64,000 nucleotides of DNA from Nitrospira sp. (GCA_016873395.1 VGXG01000002.1:41884-105883); one strand, 5' to 3'. Positions 1 to 9,098 are shown, counted from the first letter of the stretch. Numbers and translations are program-made. The notes: a model not told the origin generated them from the sequence alone.

Positions 1-104
1 GCCGGAGGCCGGAGGGTTCGCTCCGGCTCAGCTTTCGGCTTGCTTTCCGACACACAGCCTCCGAGGACCAAGGCCACCAACAGAACAATCAAACTTGCTT
101 TCAT
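1..104 (-). CDS. Lipoprotein, N-terminal part only (cut by window edge)
   Basis: The minus strand opens with ATG at 104 behind a GGAGG ribosome site about 8 bases upstream. The first 34 codons read as a short hydrophobic signal (MKASLIVLLVALVL) followed by LGGC, a good lipobox, and then a Ser/Lys/Pro/Glu-rich stretch. It is therefore probably a lipoprotein attached through the Cys. The rest lies beyond the window, so its function cannot be judged. Confidence 0.7.
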   Translation of the reverse strand, partial: MKASLIVLLVALVLGGCVSESKPKAEPERTLRPP

Positions 105-141
105 GGTTTTCTTCCTCCATACGAGCTTGCTAGAAAGCAGT

Positions 142-204
142 CAGTTTTCAGTCATCAGTCTTCAGTCATGAAACCGAGAACCAAAAACTGAGGACTGACA
201 ACTT
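142..204. repeat. Heptad inverted repeat (unit CAGTNNT)
   Basis: The left arm reads CAGTTTT, CAGTCAT, CAGTCTT, CAGTCAT in exact 7-base steps. The right arm (181-204) is its approximate reverse complement (AAAACTG, AGGACTG, ACAACTT). It lies between the divergently placed lipoprotein start and the 3' end of addA. A long imperfect hairpin could form. Confidence 0.8.
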
Positions 205-229
205 GTTTCTCCTCATAGGCTTCCGTCTA

Positions 230-3200
230 TTACACTTCTACAGCCGATCCATTCCGCAAGAAGATAAACTTAAAGCCCACCTGTTTCAGGCCGAGACAAC
301 GCGTGACCGCCGCCCGATAGATGTCGGCTTGAGCCCGATAGCCAGCGGCACGGACGGCAAGCCCATCGTCCCCTACCCGATCGGTCTTATAGTCCGCAAT
401 CCAGACCCTCCCGTCAAGCCGGTAGATCAGATCGATCACACCTTCCATGACGCAGTGACGAGTGACGAGTGACGAGTGACGAGTTTCAGAAGCGGGCCAC
501 GGGATGGCGAAGGGAACCTCGCGCCCCAGAATCGTGGCCCGCCGAAGCTCCGCATAAGGTTGAGACACGGCAAAGGTTTTGAACAGATCATACAGCTCTG
601 TCTCAATCTGTCCCACATCCATCTTTGCCATCAACTGTGGCGGAATCCCCTCCCGGCAGATCGTGGTTACACACGCTCTCAGTTTTTCCGGATCGTCGGC
701 AAAGTCCCAGCCCTCCAGCACCAGGTGAGCCAGGGTGCCGACCAGGCGAGCCTGCTCAGGATCTGTTATCGTACGCGATGGGCCTGCGAAGCGCGCCTCT
801 CCATCACCCGCTCCTTGAAGCGCGGTCGGGCTCGTAAAGAGTCGGGTTTGCCGTGCCGCTTGCCGCCGAGCCGTTCGCTCACTCCAGCGAGGCAAGAGTC
901 CTGCCAACTCACCGTCGGTTTCCCGCCAGAGTGGTTCCGCCACGCCCAACCGAGGCGCCACGTCTCGACCTGGAATGACCCGGATCGGGACTGCGGTCTC
1001 CCCCAGCCGGATCGTCGCCGTCTCAATCGAGGAAAGATCAAGGTCCATCGCGTCGGCGATGTGAGACAGAAAACTGTCACCGCCCTTGCTTGTTGTCGGT
1101 AGGCCGGCCGATAGGACCAGCCGCCGCTTGGCGCGCGTCATCGCCACGTAGAGCACCCTCGCCTGCTCGGCCCGCTGGCGCTGCGCCAGCTTGTGACCGA
1201 CGTAGACCCCGCCGATCGTCTGCAGGTCCCCCGCCCGCACCCCCACGATCCCCGTGGACCAGTCGTGTTGAATCAGGATGCGAGATTCCCTTCGATCCGC
1301 CCCCCGATGCAGCCCGGCAAGAATCACCATCGGAAACTCCAGCCCCTTGGCCTTGTGGATGCTGAGGAGCCGCACCGCCCCCTGCTGCTCGCGATCCTCC
1401 AGGCCTTCCTCCGCCAAGGGGCTCTCGGCTTCGTCCGGCGGCTCGAAGACGCGGCTGGTCAGCTCGGCGATCAGCCCCTGCAAGGTCAAGTCCGGACGTT
1501 GCGCGAGCTGGGCCGTAATGTCACGGAGCTTCAGCAGATTCGCCACCGCCTGCTCATGGTCCATCGAGGCTGCTGCAAGCTCCAAGAGAGGAACCTTGCT
1601 CAACACGAGATCCATGACGTCGGGAAGCGGGACTCGAGGAAGTTCCCGCTGCACCTCTCCGAGGAGGGCATAGACCGGCGCGATCGCCGCCGTGTCTCGG
1701 ACGTCCGCGCTCAACGGCCGACGGTAGTCCAGCAACCCCTTTTGGGCCAGCTCCTCGATCATCGCATCCGAAAGCCCTCCCAGGCACGAACGGAGCACCC
1801 CGACCAAGGCCAGGGCATCGTGAGGGTTGGCGGCGGCGCGAAGAACGTTGACGGCATCAATGATCTCCTGCCGCTCGTAAAAATGCTTCTCGCCCTCCGT
1901 GAGGCACGGAATGTCGTAGCGTCGGAACGCCTCCAAGTAGTCGCGGGCCTTCGTGAGTGTGCGCAACAGGACCGCCACGTGCCTGGGTTTGATCGTCACC
2001 GGGACCTCGTGCTCCCTGATTGGCTCCACGTCGAGCACCTCTTCGCGCAGCCACCTCGCCAGCTCCTCCGCTTCCGCCCGGCTGGCGGTATCCGCATCCG
2101 CGTCGGGCTCCTGCGGCCGGACCAGTCGCATCTCGAGCCGTTCGGTTTGGAGCGGCTGGGCGTCGGTCTGCACGGCCAGGAGCGGATCATTCTTCGGCTG
2201 CAGGCCCTTGATCGGCACGAGGGGGAACACCCGCGCAAACACCTCGTTGATCGGCGACAGGAGGGCGGAATGGCTGCGGAAGTTGCTGTGCAGCGTATGC
2301 CGCTCGCCGCGCGGGGTTTGCGCCAGCACGTAATCCTCCACCACGGCATCGTACGCCTCCATGTCCGCACGCCGGAAGGCATAGATCGACTGCTTGGGAT
2401 CCCCCACGATGAAGAGCTTGCCCGGCTCGAGCCGGACCCTTCGCCACTCCTGTTCCTCCCGTCCGGCGGCCTCGGCCAGGTAGAGGATCATCTCGTACTG
2501 GACCGGATCGGTATCTTGAAATTCGTCCACCAGGATGGCCTTGAATTGCTTCTTGAGTTCCCGGCGGATCGCTGGATGGTCACGCAAGAGGTCGCGCGCG
2601 CGCGCCAGGAGCCCATCGAACGACACGTAGCCGCTTTGCACGAACCGGCGGCGGCATTCTCCGGCAAAGGGGATCAGCAGTCGAAGCAACGGCATGAGCG
2701 GGCCCGCCTCGACGCGGGCCAAGGCCTGAGCGACCCGGATGATACCCTTGGCCTGTTCGTGCTCATCCTTGGACCAGGCGGCGGTCCTAGCCGGCACGGG
2801 TCGATCCAACGGTTCGAAGGCTGCCCGGACATCAGGTCCCTCCAGCCCCTGCTCCACCGCTCGTTGCAGGTAGAAAACAGTCGCCTCCAGCATCCGCTCC
2901 AATGTATTGGCCTTGGAGCGAGCCTCTCGCAGAGCCTGGGCCCGTTCGGCCAGCCCGCTCATCCAAGTCCGGATCGGCGGCGGAAGATCGTCGTTCTCAC
3001 TCGAAACCCCATCTCCCCTTACCAACCCATCAAGCGGAACCAGTTCTCCGGCCAAGCCGGCGGCAAGCTCCCTCACATCCTCCAGCGTCACCCTCCGCAA
3101 GGCTTCCTTCCAGGCCGCGCGATGGGCTCCGGTCTGACCCAACTCTTCGTCCAGCCAAAGCGCCCATTCTTGATTAAAGTGATGCTTAAACTGTTCTGCT

Positions 3201-3676
3201 TCATCTTCATGAAAAACTGGATCGACACGGGTTTCGATTGGATAGAGGCGGAGAAGGTGGGCGGCGAAGCTGTGGATCGTCCCGATCTGGCTTTTCTCCA
3301 GCTCTTCAAGGGCCTCAGCGGCGAGTTCATCCATGCGGGTTTTGCTGAGCCCGTAGCGAGCCAAGAGATCGGCCATCAGGTCCCAGTCCCGTCGTCGCGC
3401 TGCCGACACAGGCGGCGTCCCGGCTTCCAATTCGAGGAACAGGGCCAACCGGTCACGGAGACGGAGCTTCATCTCATTCGCCGCTTTGTTCGTGAAGGTC
3501 AGAGCCACGATCTCGCCGACCGCCAATGGATCAGGCTGACGCAGGAGCAAGTGCATCAACCGGTCCACCAGCAGCGTCGTCTTTCCGGTCCCCGCTCCAG
3601 CGGTGACGACGAGGTTGCACTCGGTGGCTGTCGCTGCACGCTCGCGTGCATCCCTATCCGGCAATATGGCCATCAA
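230..3676 (-). CDS. addA: AddA-type UvrD/Rep helicase-nuclease subunit
   Basis: This is a superfamily 1 helicase of 1148 residues with a C-terminal nuclease, the AddA/RecB-like half of a double-strand-break end-resection complex. Walker A (AGAGTGKTT) lies at about residues 26-34 and the DEFQDTD helicase motif II near 382. A RecB-family nuclease core follows at the C-terminus, with Asp1082 and the motif IADYKTD (Asp1095, Lys1097), then QADIY. The downstream partner addB overlaps its start by 4 bp, indicating translational coupling. Oddly, four exact copies of a 7-base repeat sit inside the nuclease domain near residue 1067 without breaking the frame. The RecB/AddA family call is firm; the subunit name rests on the addB neighbour. 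Confidence 0.9.
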   Translation of the reverse strand: MMAILPDRDARERAATATECNLVVTAGAGTGKTTLLVDRLMHLLLRQPDPLAVGEIVALTFTNKAANEMKLRLRDRLALFLELEAGTPPVSAARRRDWDLMADLLARYGLSKTRMDELAAEALEELEKSQIGTIHSFAAHLLRLYPIETRVDPVFHEDEAEQFKHHFNQEWALWLDEELGQTGAHRAAWKEALRRVTLEDVRELAAGLAGELVPLDGLVRGDGVSSENDDLPPPIRTWMSGLAERAQALREARSKANTLERMLEATVFYLQRAVEQGLEGPDVRAAFEPLDRPVPARTAAWSKDEHEQAKGIIRVAQALARVEAGPLMPLLRLLIPFAGECRRRFVQSGYVSFDGLLARARDLLRDHPAIRRELKKQFKAILVDEFQDTDPVQYEMILYLAEAAGREEQEWRRVRLEPGKLFIVGDPKQSIYAFRRADMEAYDAVVEDYVLAQTPRGERHTLHSNFRSHSALLSPINEVFARVFPLVPIKGLQPKNDPLLAVQTDAQPLQTERLEMRLVRPQEPDADADTASRAEAEELARWLREEVLDVEPIREHEVPVTIKPRHVAVLLRTLTKARDYLEAFRRYDIPCLTEGEKHFYERQEIIDAVNVLRAAANPHDALALVGVLRSCLGGLSDAMIEELAQKGLLDYRRPLSADVRDTAAIAPVYALLGEVQRELPRVPLPDVMDLVLSKVPLLELAAASMDHEQAVANLLKLRDITAQLAQRPDLTLQGLIAELTSRVFEPPDEAESPLAEEGLEDREQQGAVRLLSIHKAKGLEFPMVILAGLHRGADRRESRILIQHDWSTGIVGVRAGDLQTIGGVYVGHKLAQRQRAEQARVLYVAMTRAKRRLVLSAGLPTTSKGGDSFLSHIADAMDLDLSSIETATIRLGETAVPIRVIPGRDVAPRLGVAEPLWRETDGELAGLLPRWSERTARRQAARQTRLFTSPTALQGAGDGEARFAGPSRTITDPEQARLVGTLAHLVLEGWDFADDPEKLRACVTTICREGIPPQLMAKMDVGQIETELYDLFKTFAVSQPYAELRRATILGREVPFAIPWPASETRHSSLVTRHCVMEGVIDLIYRLDGRVWIADYKTDRVGDDGLAVRAAGYRAQADIYRAAVTRCLGLKQVGFKFIFLRNGSAVEV
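455..482. repeat. Four perfect GTGACGA heptads inside addA
   Basis: Four consecutive exact copies of the 7-base unit GTGACGA lie inside the addA reading frame. On the coding strand they encode an HSSLVTRH-like stretch just before the nuclease segment MEGVIDL. The same kind of 7-base repeat is otherwise found between genes in this window, so this looks like intergenic repeat sequence carried within a coding region. Confidence 0.85.
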
Positions 3677-6600
3677 CCTTTTTCTCCAGCCGCCCCGGAC
3701 GGCCGTCTCCGGCGACGCTTCCGGGCGGTCGCAGGCACCTCGGCTTCGCGGCTGCCTGAGTCTTTGGGCTGGCCGGCGCTCGCGTCGGCCTTCGACTCGG
3801 CACGCGAATCAGGCAGCCTCGCCCGTCGCATTTCCCGATGGGGCTTCACGAGAGCATGGTCGCTTCGGATCCGCCAAAGAGTCGGCTGGTGAGTTTTTCG
3901 ACAGATGAGGCGGTACTCGCAGCGGTCGCAATACCCGTCAGGATAGATGAAGAAGCGTCCCGACTTGATGCCGCCGAGAACGTGGCTGACCACTCGTCCC
4001 AGTGGAACGCGCAGATCCGAGGACCAGGCGTCACCGGGAAACGACACGCGCGTCAGCGGTTGATCATCACGATGCTCCCATTTGGAAGCCAGATAGTAGA
4101 ACCAAACTTCCGCGCAGGTTGATGCCGCCCCGGCTCCCTCTTGCTCCAAGCGCGCCGGCACCCCCGCGCGGGAGATGGCGAGATACAGAGGAGGCTGGAA
4201 CCGCAGACCACGCACGGCACCGAGCGCCAAGTTCTTATCCAGGGTCTCCGGCTCCCGGCTGACCTTGAACTTGTAATCAATGATGCGATAGACGTTGCGG
4301 GAAGCCGACCAATCCACGCGATCCAGGCGGCCGGCAACCGGGAATGATTCGGAGCCGCCCTCCCCGGCGGCCCAGGCCACCTCCACCGTTCCGCTCATCG
4401 ACTCTTCAAACAAGACCGGCTCCCAGCCTGCCGCGGAGAGCTCGGCCAGATCGTCGCGCAGCACGTCGCGCAGGAACCCGACCAGATTTTCCCGCTGCAG
4501 CTCCCAGACCAGAGGGAACCCCACCGGATGAGCGCCGGCAAACCGGTCGAAGACCTGGCGAGCCGCTTCCTCCAGCACGACGGAGGGCTCCACCGTGGAC
4601 CGGGAAGGCTGCGCAAAATATCCCTGCTCCCGGAGCCGCTGCAAGCAGAGGCGTAGGATCCCATGCGCCAGGACTCCCAGCTCGATCGGGCCGATCTGTT
4701 CCTCGATGTCCGGAATGACCAGCGGATTCAGCCGCAAGGCTTGCTTGGCAAAGTAGCGAAAGGGACAGGTCGCATAGTCCTGCAGAGCGGTTGGGGACAC
4801 TCCGCGACCCTTCAGCCCGGCCCAGAAGGGCTCCAGCGGACCGGTGATCCCGTCGTATGCTCCGAGCCTGGACTCTCCCCTCTCCTGCGCGCGGAGGACT
4901 TGCAGACCTCGCAACACGAGACGCCCCGCCGGATGCATCGCATTGAGTAGACGGTGCGGGACGGTGCGATCTAAGAGGAACTTGATCCCTGCTTCAACCG
5001 GCGTCAGCCGATCGATCCGATAGTGGATTCCTTCTTCGAATTTCCTCGTCAGCCGCCGCGGCACCGTCAACTCCGCGCAGCTTCCGGCCTGCGATCTGAT
5101 TTCACCCAGGTAGCTGGAGGGAACCAGCATGCGGCCCGCGTCGTCGGTCCGCTGGTAGAGCAGCATGAGGTGGTGACGGGCCGCATTGCAGAGGAGGCGG
5201 AACAGCAGCTTTTCCTCGTCATACCCGGCCAGCTTCTCCTGGATCTTAAATCCCAAGTCCGCCTCGAGGAACCGGCGCGGGCCGTCCCGCAAAAAGGCGT
5301 CTTCCCGGATGTGCCGCGGAAAGACCTTTTCATTGAGCCCCAGGATATACAGGGCGCGAAAGGAGATTCCCCGGGCCGCCATGGCATCCAGCACCTGCAC
5401 CCCCGCTCCATGCGGCGCCTCGCTCGGCCCGATGGGAACGACTGTCTCCTCCATCAGCCGGCGGAAGGCTGCCACAAAGTCCGGCAGCGAAACCTCCGAC
5501 CCCATGCCCGTCAGTTCTTTGAGCTCCTCCAGACTGTCCCGGAACGTCTCGTACAGTTGGTCCGGCTGGTCTGAGACGGCTGGGGTCGCGTCATGTGATG
5601 GCGGGTCCAAGAAGCGATCAAAGAGCGCCTGTGCGCGGGCGACATAGTCGGACCAGGAGGACTGTTCAGGAAGCGCGCCGACCGCCTGGGTCAGGATCGT
5701 CACCACGTTCCAGGCTGCGCGGACCTGTTCGGCCGGGATCCGCGGACCGGTCCCCTCCCCTTCCTCATCATCGCGCAGCGGCAGCCCTTCGCCTACAAAG
5801 GCGGTCAGCCGCCGCCATTCCTCAATGCCCTTGGCGATCCCCAGGCGCCGACTGGCCAGGTCCCAGAGATCGGGACGTGGCGCCGAAACTTCCTGATGGA
5901 TGCACGAGAGACGAATAAACGGCGAGCACAGCAGATCCATCATGTGATCACGGCGGTAGCCGGAGACCTGAAGCTGCAGGAGTTGCATGGCCGCCTTGAT
6001 GAACGGGAACTCCGCGAGCGCCCGCCCCATCGTGGAGACGAAGGGGACGCCGTGCTGCTCAAACACCCGGGGAAGGACCGTTTCGTAGCCGGAGAAGGTG
6101 CGGGCGACCACCCCGATGTCCTGAAAAGCATACCCCTGTTCTTCAACCAGCCTTAGGATGTCTTTGGCCACAACCGCAACCTCGTCCTCTCGTCCCGACA
6201 CATTGACCACGTGGCAGAGACGTGCCTCGGACCGGTCAGGCCGGCGGCTGTCCGATGACAGGTCCAGCCGGTCCCCTTCCTTGGAAACCAATCCATGGAT
6301 GTACCGTTCGAAGAAGCGTTGCGCAAACAGGAAGGACGGATGGTCCCTGACCAGCGGGAAAAACAGCGTCGCAGGAGAGGCCCGCGCGACAGCTTGAAAA
6401 AAGTCAAGCTGCACCTGAGTCAGATCGTAGAAGCCGTAATAGAGGACACGGCGCTGGCGCCGGAGAAAGTCCGAAGTCGGGACGCAGACCTCCGCCCATG
6501 ACGCGAGATCATCCTGATCGAACGCCTCCATCGATTTCTTCTGTGCCAGAAACGCATCGTAGAAGTTAAGGAGGGACCGGAGCGCAGCCTGGGAGATGGG

Positions 6601-7068
6601 ACCATGCCGGCTCACCGCATCGACGAGATCGCTCTGGGACAAGGCGTCGAGGACCCGGTCGGCTTCAACCTTGGCGTCCTTCAGATCCCTCAGGGTCGTC
6701 CAGAGCGCCGCCCAGGCGCCGGGCATCTCGATGAGGCCGGACCAGGCAGGAAAATCAGCGGCCAACCGGCGCAGGAGGAGGTGAATCAACTCCTTAAAAA
6801 AAAACTCCGGACGAACCCGTTGAGGAGCCCCAATCCCGGCTTCTTCCAACAGCCGAACGGCGAGCTGATGAAAAGTCAGGACATGGACATTGAGCAGCGC
6901 CAAGCGATGCTCGATGCAGAGGAGCCATTTGAGGCGGCGGCCCAGGGGGCCGGAAGGAACGACGATGGCAAGAGGCGCCAGTGGATCGGCTGCCCTGAGC
7001 TGCTGAACTTCACCGACGAGAGCCTGTTCGAGGTGGGGATGGAAGGGACCGGTGACGATCCGAAGCAT
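3673..7068 (-). CDS. addB: AddB-like helicase/nuclease subunit with Fe-S cluster motif
   Basis: An 1131-residue partner of AddA. The N-terminus (IVTGPFHPHLEQAL, VVPSGPLGRRL) matches the inactivated-helicase AddB/RecC-like fold, without a clear Walker A motif. The C-terminal part carries a RecB-type nuclease core with IDYKFK near residue 931. It also has the cysteine set expected for an AddB iron-sulphur staple: one Cys in CPFRYFA near residue 766 and a Cys-x2-Cys-x5-Cys group (CDRCEYRLIC) near residue 1048. The tail is basic and rich in Arg, Lys and Ala. It is first in the addBA pair and probably acts with AddA in recombinational repair. Confidence 0.87.
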   Translation of the reverse strand: MLRIVTGPFHPHLEQALVGEVQQLRAADPLAPLAIVVPSGPLGRRLKWLLCIEHRLALLNVHVLTFHQLAVRLLEEAGIGAPQRVRPEFFFKELIHLLLRRLAADFPAWSGLIEMPGAWAALWTTLRDLKDAKVEADRVLDALSQSDLVDAVSRHGPISQAALRSLLNFYDAFLAQKKSMEAFDQDDLASWAEVCVPTSDFLRRQRRVLYYGFYDLTQVQLDFFQAVARASPATLFFPLVRDHPSFLFAQRFFERYIHGLVSKEGDRLDLSSDSRRPDRSEARLCHVVNVSGREDEVAVVAKDILRLVEEQGYAFQDIGVVARTFSGYETVLPRVFEQHGVPFVSTMGRALAEFPFIKAAMQLLQLQVSGYRRDHMMDLLCSPFIRLSCIHQEVSAPRPDLWDLASRRLGIAKGIEEWRRLTAFVGEGLPLRDDEEGEGTGPRIPAEQVRAAWNVVTILTQAVGALPEQSSWSDYVARAQALFDRFLDPPSHDATPAVSDQPDQLYETFRDSLEELKELTGMGSEVSLPDFVAAFRRLMEETVVPIGPSEAPHGAGVQVLDAMAARGISFRALYILGLNEKVFPRHIREDAFLRDGPRRFLEADLGFKIQEKLAGYDEEKLLFRLLCNAARHHLMLLYQRTDDAGRMLVPSSYLGEIRSQAGSCAELTVPRRLTRKFEEGIHYRIDRLTPVEAGIKFLLDRTVPHRLLNAMHPAGRLVLRGLQVLRAQERGESRLGAYDGITGPLEPFWAGLKGRGVSPTALQDYATCPFRYFAKQALRLNPLVIPDIEEQIGPIELGVLAHGILRLCLQRLREQGYFAQPSRSTVEPSVVLEEAARQVFDRFAGAHPVGFPLVWELQRENLVGFLRDVLRDDLAELSAAGWEPVLFEESMSGTVEVAWAAGEGGSESFPVAGRLDRVDWSASRNVYRIIDYKFKVSREPETLDKNLALGAVRGLRFQPPLYLAISRAGVPARLEQEGAGAASTCAEVWFYYLASKWEHRDDQPLTRVSFPGDAWSSDLRVPLGRVVSHVLGGIKSGRFFIYPDGYCDRCEYRLICRKTHQPTLWRIRSDHALVKPHREMRRARLPDSRAESKADASAGQPKDSGSREAEVPATARKRRRRRPSGAAGEKG

Positions 7069-7079
7069 AGGGGATTAAC

Positions 7080-7154
7080 GATGAATACTGAATGATGAAT
7101 GATGAATGTCAGAGTCTTTACCATTCAGCATTCCGCGTTCATCGTTCATCATTT
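7080..7154. repeat. Heptad inverted repeat (unit GATGAAT)
   Basis: The left arm is GATGAAT, ACTGAAT, GATGAAT, GATGAAT. The right arm is CATTCAG, CATTCCG, CGTTCAT, CGTTCAT. The arms are approximately complementary with a short spacer. The repeat fills the gap between addB and the small zinc-ribbon gene. Confidence 0.82.
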
Positions 7155-7156
7155 GT

Positions 7157-7324
7157 TTACCCCGTCTCCGGGCCCATCGTCTCTCCGTTGCAGTCCTGAC
7201 AGGCCCAATCCCCGTCTACGAAGGTCATGGGATCGCCGCAGAGGGGACAGTCCGGCGGAGGCCCCTTGTCGATCACGGGCAAGGGCGGCAGCTCGATATC
7301 GAGTTCGTCCTCATCGCGCGGCAT
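7157..7324 (-). CDS. Small zinc-ribbon protein (55 aa)
   Basis: A 55-codon frame starts with ATG at 7324 and stops with TAA at 7157. The product is acidic at the N-terminus (MPRDEDELDIELPP) and carries two Cys pairs, CPLC and CQDC, about 15 residues apart. This is a typical four-cysteine zinc ribbon, followed by a short tail. It lies between heptad repeats and is oriented like addBA. Its function is unknown; such ribbons often bind nucleic acid or protein. The well-spaced Cys knuckles and coherent composition support a real gene. Confidence 0.7.
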   Translation of the reverse strand: MPRDEDELDIELPPLPVIDKGPPPDCPLCGDPMTFVDGDWACQDCNGETMGPETG

Positions 7325-7333
7325 CGTGGACCT

Positions 7334-7368
7334 CATTCATCACTCAGCATTCAGCACTCAGCATTGGC
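7334..7368. repeat. Heptad repeat, single arm (CAYTCAG)
   Basis: Five 7-base steps: CATTCAT, CACTCAG, CATTCAG, CACTCAG, CATTGGC. No complementary arm lies next to it, although the nearby block at 7122-7149 has the same sense. It separates the zinc-ribbon gene from the glutaredoxin-like gene. Confidence 0.8.
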
Positions 7369-7372
7369 TCGG

Positions 7373-7627
7373 TCAGGTCGGTCTCGGCGCCAGGGCCTTT
7401 TCCACACTCTGCCGGCTGGGCACGCCGATGAAGGTGAGGCGTCCGTTGATGATTGTCGCTGGCACGGCCCGGACCGAATGGCGGTCGGCCAGCTCCTGCC
7501 CGTCCGGCGTGGTGATATCCACTTCCCGGTAGCTGAAACTGTACTTCACCCGCAATTCCTTGAAGAGGCGCTTGGCCGACGGACAAGCGCTGCAACTGGG
7601 CGAGTACAAAAGAACCACATTCGCCAT
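7373..7627 (-). CDS. Glutaredoxin/thioredoxin-like small redox protein
   Basis: An 84-residue thioredoxin-fold protein. The N-terminus MANVVLLYSPSCSACPSAKR has a CSAC redox motif after the first strand. The cis-Pro region is AVPATIINGR, followed by LTFIGVPS, as in glutaredoxin-like proteins. I chose ATG at 7627 because AAGGAG stands about 8 bases upstream; the frame stays open further upstream but has no comparable ribosome site. It probably acts as a cytosolic thiol-disulphide exchanger. The partner is unknown. Confidence 0.82.
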   Translation of the reverse strand: MANVVLLYSPSCSACPSAKRLFKELRVKYSFSYREVDITTPDGQELADRHSVRAVPATIINGRLTFIGVPSRQSVEKALAPRPT

Positions 7628-7812
7628 ACATACACTCCTTACCCATTCACTGACGCATCTTAACACCGCGTTGAAAGACCGCGCAAGGTCAAGTGGGACC
7701 GGCGGGGCCTGTCGATGATTTGGGCTCCCCGTTAGCAGACAACCGTTCACTCTATTGAAAATCCCCAGCCAGTCCCGCATAGTAGTCGTGCCGTTTCGCA
7801 AGGAAGGCCTGC

Positions 7813-8361
7813 ATGAACCGTTACGCGATGCTGACCGCATTTGGGCAAGACCGACCCGGGATCGTGGCGGCTCTGGCCGAGGGCCTCTTTCAATTGGGCT
7901 GCAATATCGAAGATACCTGCATGACCAGGCTCAGAGGGGAATTCACCATGATGGTGATGGTGCGCCTGCCAGACGGACTTTCTGCCGATCAGCTCGCCTC
8001 ACGCCTCACACCTCACACCTCACCTTTAGGATTGACCGTCCTCTGCCGCGAAGTCCCCGCACAGGCCGCCGAGCGTGGTTCCGAACTGGACATGCCGATC
8101 TTCATGCTGTCGGTCTATGGGGCCGACCATCCAGGGATCGTGGCGAAAATCGCTCGAGTGGTGGCGGATCATGGCGGCAACATCACGGACATGAATACCC
8201 GCGTTATTGGAGCGGATGACCGGCCCGTCTATACCATGATCCTGGAAGTCCAGATGCCGGTCGGGTCTAAGCCGGAGGCTTTAGGGCAAGCCCTCGACCG
8301 CCTGAAGCCGTCGCTCGGCGTGGACTTGACCTTCCGGCCCCTGGAACAAGTTCGCCTCTAA
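7813..8361 (+). CDS. Double ACT-domain protein, GcvR-like
   Basis: A 182-residue protein with two ACT domains, residues about 3-75 and 95-175. Both open with the GADHPGIVA/GQDRPGIVA type motif of the glycine-cleavage repressor (GcvR) and formyltetrahydrofolate-deformylase regulator group. It probably senses an amino acid. Between the two domains the sequence SRLTPHTSPLG is encoded by a run of heptad repeats (7993-8027), an unusual linker. The stop codon TAA (8359-8361) is the first three bases of a 209-bp inverted-repeat element. No glycine-cleavage genes are nearby. Confidence 0.8.
   Translation: MNRYAMLTAFGQDRPGIVAALAEGLFQLGCNIEDTCMTRLRGEFTMMVMVRLPDGLSADQLASRLTPHTSPLGLTVLCREVPAQAAERGSELDMPIFMLSVYGADHPGIVAKIARVVADHGGNITDMNTRVIGADDRPVYTMILEVQMPVGSKPEALGQALDRLKPSLGVDLTFRPLEQVRL
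7993..8027. repeat. Heptads inside the ACT-domain gene (CACACCT)
   Basis: Five 7-base steps run in the coding frame: CTCGCCT, CACGCCT, CACACCT, CACACCT, CACCTTT. Thirty-five bases is not a multiple of three, but the surrounding frame is open on both sides. The block encodes the linker between the two ACT domains. Confidence 0.8.
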
Positions 8362-8567
8362 CAGGATGTTGAAAAAGTCCTCCAGCTTTGTTCTCGGACG
8401 CTCGAACCCCTCAACGTACTTCTCCAGTACGCCTCGGGGTCCTCACGCCCTGCGGTCGCGCTGGGCGGCCTTTTTGAACATCCTGAAGAGCATCATGATG
8501 TCGTTTCGTCAATCGCCAATCACTCTCTTGAGCGAGCGTGGTCGGCGTTTTGCAACAGCCTGCTAAC
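8359..8567. mobile_element. Terminal-inverted-repeat element, copy 1 (209 bp)
   Basis: The left end is TAACAGGATGTTGAAAAA. The right end (8549-8567), read in reverse complement, is GTTAGCAGGCTGTTGCAAAA. Inside, 8467-8485 repeats the terminal motif in inverted form, and 8412-8431 holds a hairpin (CGTACT...AGTACG). A second copy of nearly the same length lies at 34111-34318. There is no transposase gene, so it is a MITE-like non-autonomous element. The first three bases are the stop codon of the preceding ACT gene. Confidence 0.75.
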
Positions 8568-8568
8568 C

Positions 8569-9060
8569 GTGTCGGCTCGATCCATCCTCCTGTATCCTGA
8601 TCCAGCTCTCAAAGCAAAAACCGCGCAAGTCTCCCCCACCAACCCGGATGTCGCGGCCATCGTTCAGGACATGCTCGATACCTTGAAGGCATCCCCTGGC
8701 GTGGCACTGGCCGCCCCACAAATCGGACAGCTCGTTCAGATTATTGTCGTGGACGTGTCGCGCAAGAAAGGAGAACAGGGCCACGGGCTCGTGGTGCTCC
8801 TGAATCCCCACATCCTGCAGCAAGACGGACCACGGATGATCCGAGAAGGCTGCCTCAGCGTGCCCGATTACACCGGAAATGTCCTGCGGTATGAGCGCAC
8901 CATCGTTCAAGGCATCTCGCCGGACGGCCTGCCCGTCACTCTGGTCACCTCGGGCTTCGAGGCCCTGGCGTTCCAACATGAGCTAGACCATCTGGATGGG
9001 ACGCTCTTTTTGGATCGGATTGCATCGCTGAGCACGGACCTGTTTAGAAGGAAGAGATAG
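8569..9060 (+). CDS. def: Peptide deformylase
   Basis: A 163-residue metalloenzyme that removes the formyl group from the initiator Met of nascent proteins. All three family motifs are present: GVALAAPQIG (about 44-53), EGCLSVP with the metal-binding Cys, and HELDHLDG with the two metal-binding His and the catalytic Glu. The start is GTG at 8569, immediately after the right end of the inverted-repeat element; no strong ribosome site is visible. The length is normal for the family. Confidence 0.95.
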   Translation: MSARSILLYPDPALKAKTAQVSPTNPDVAAIVQDMLDTLKASPGVALAAPQIGQLVQIIVVDVSRKKGEQGHGLVVLLNPHILQQDGPRMIREGCLSVPDYTGNVLRYERTIVQGISPDGLPVTLVTSGFEALAFQHELDHLDGTLFLDRIASLSTDLFRRKR

Positions 9061-9098
9061 CGGAGAATCTCCCCCCCCTCAGGGAAGTGAGATTCCAG

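Noticed and set aside
142..204. Heptad blocks as CRISPR arrays
   Set aside because: Units of seven bases without spacers or constant repeats do not fit CRISPR, and no cas genes are present.
1193..3892. Plus-strand open frame of about 900 codons
   Set aside because: It lies opposite addA, whose product is unmistakable; the frame's protein has no domain and reads as Arg/Gln/His-rich composition from the complementary strand of a GC-rich gene.
8366..8566. 66-codon frame
   Set aside because: Wholly inside the inverted-repeat element and not conserved in the second copy.
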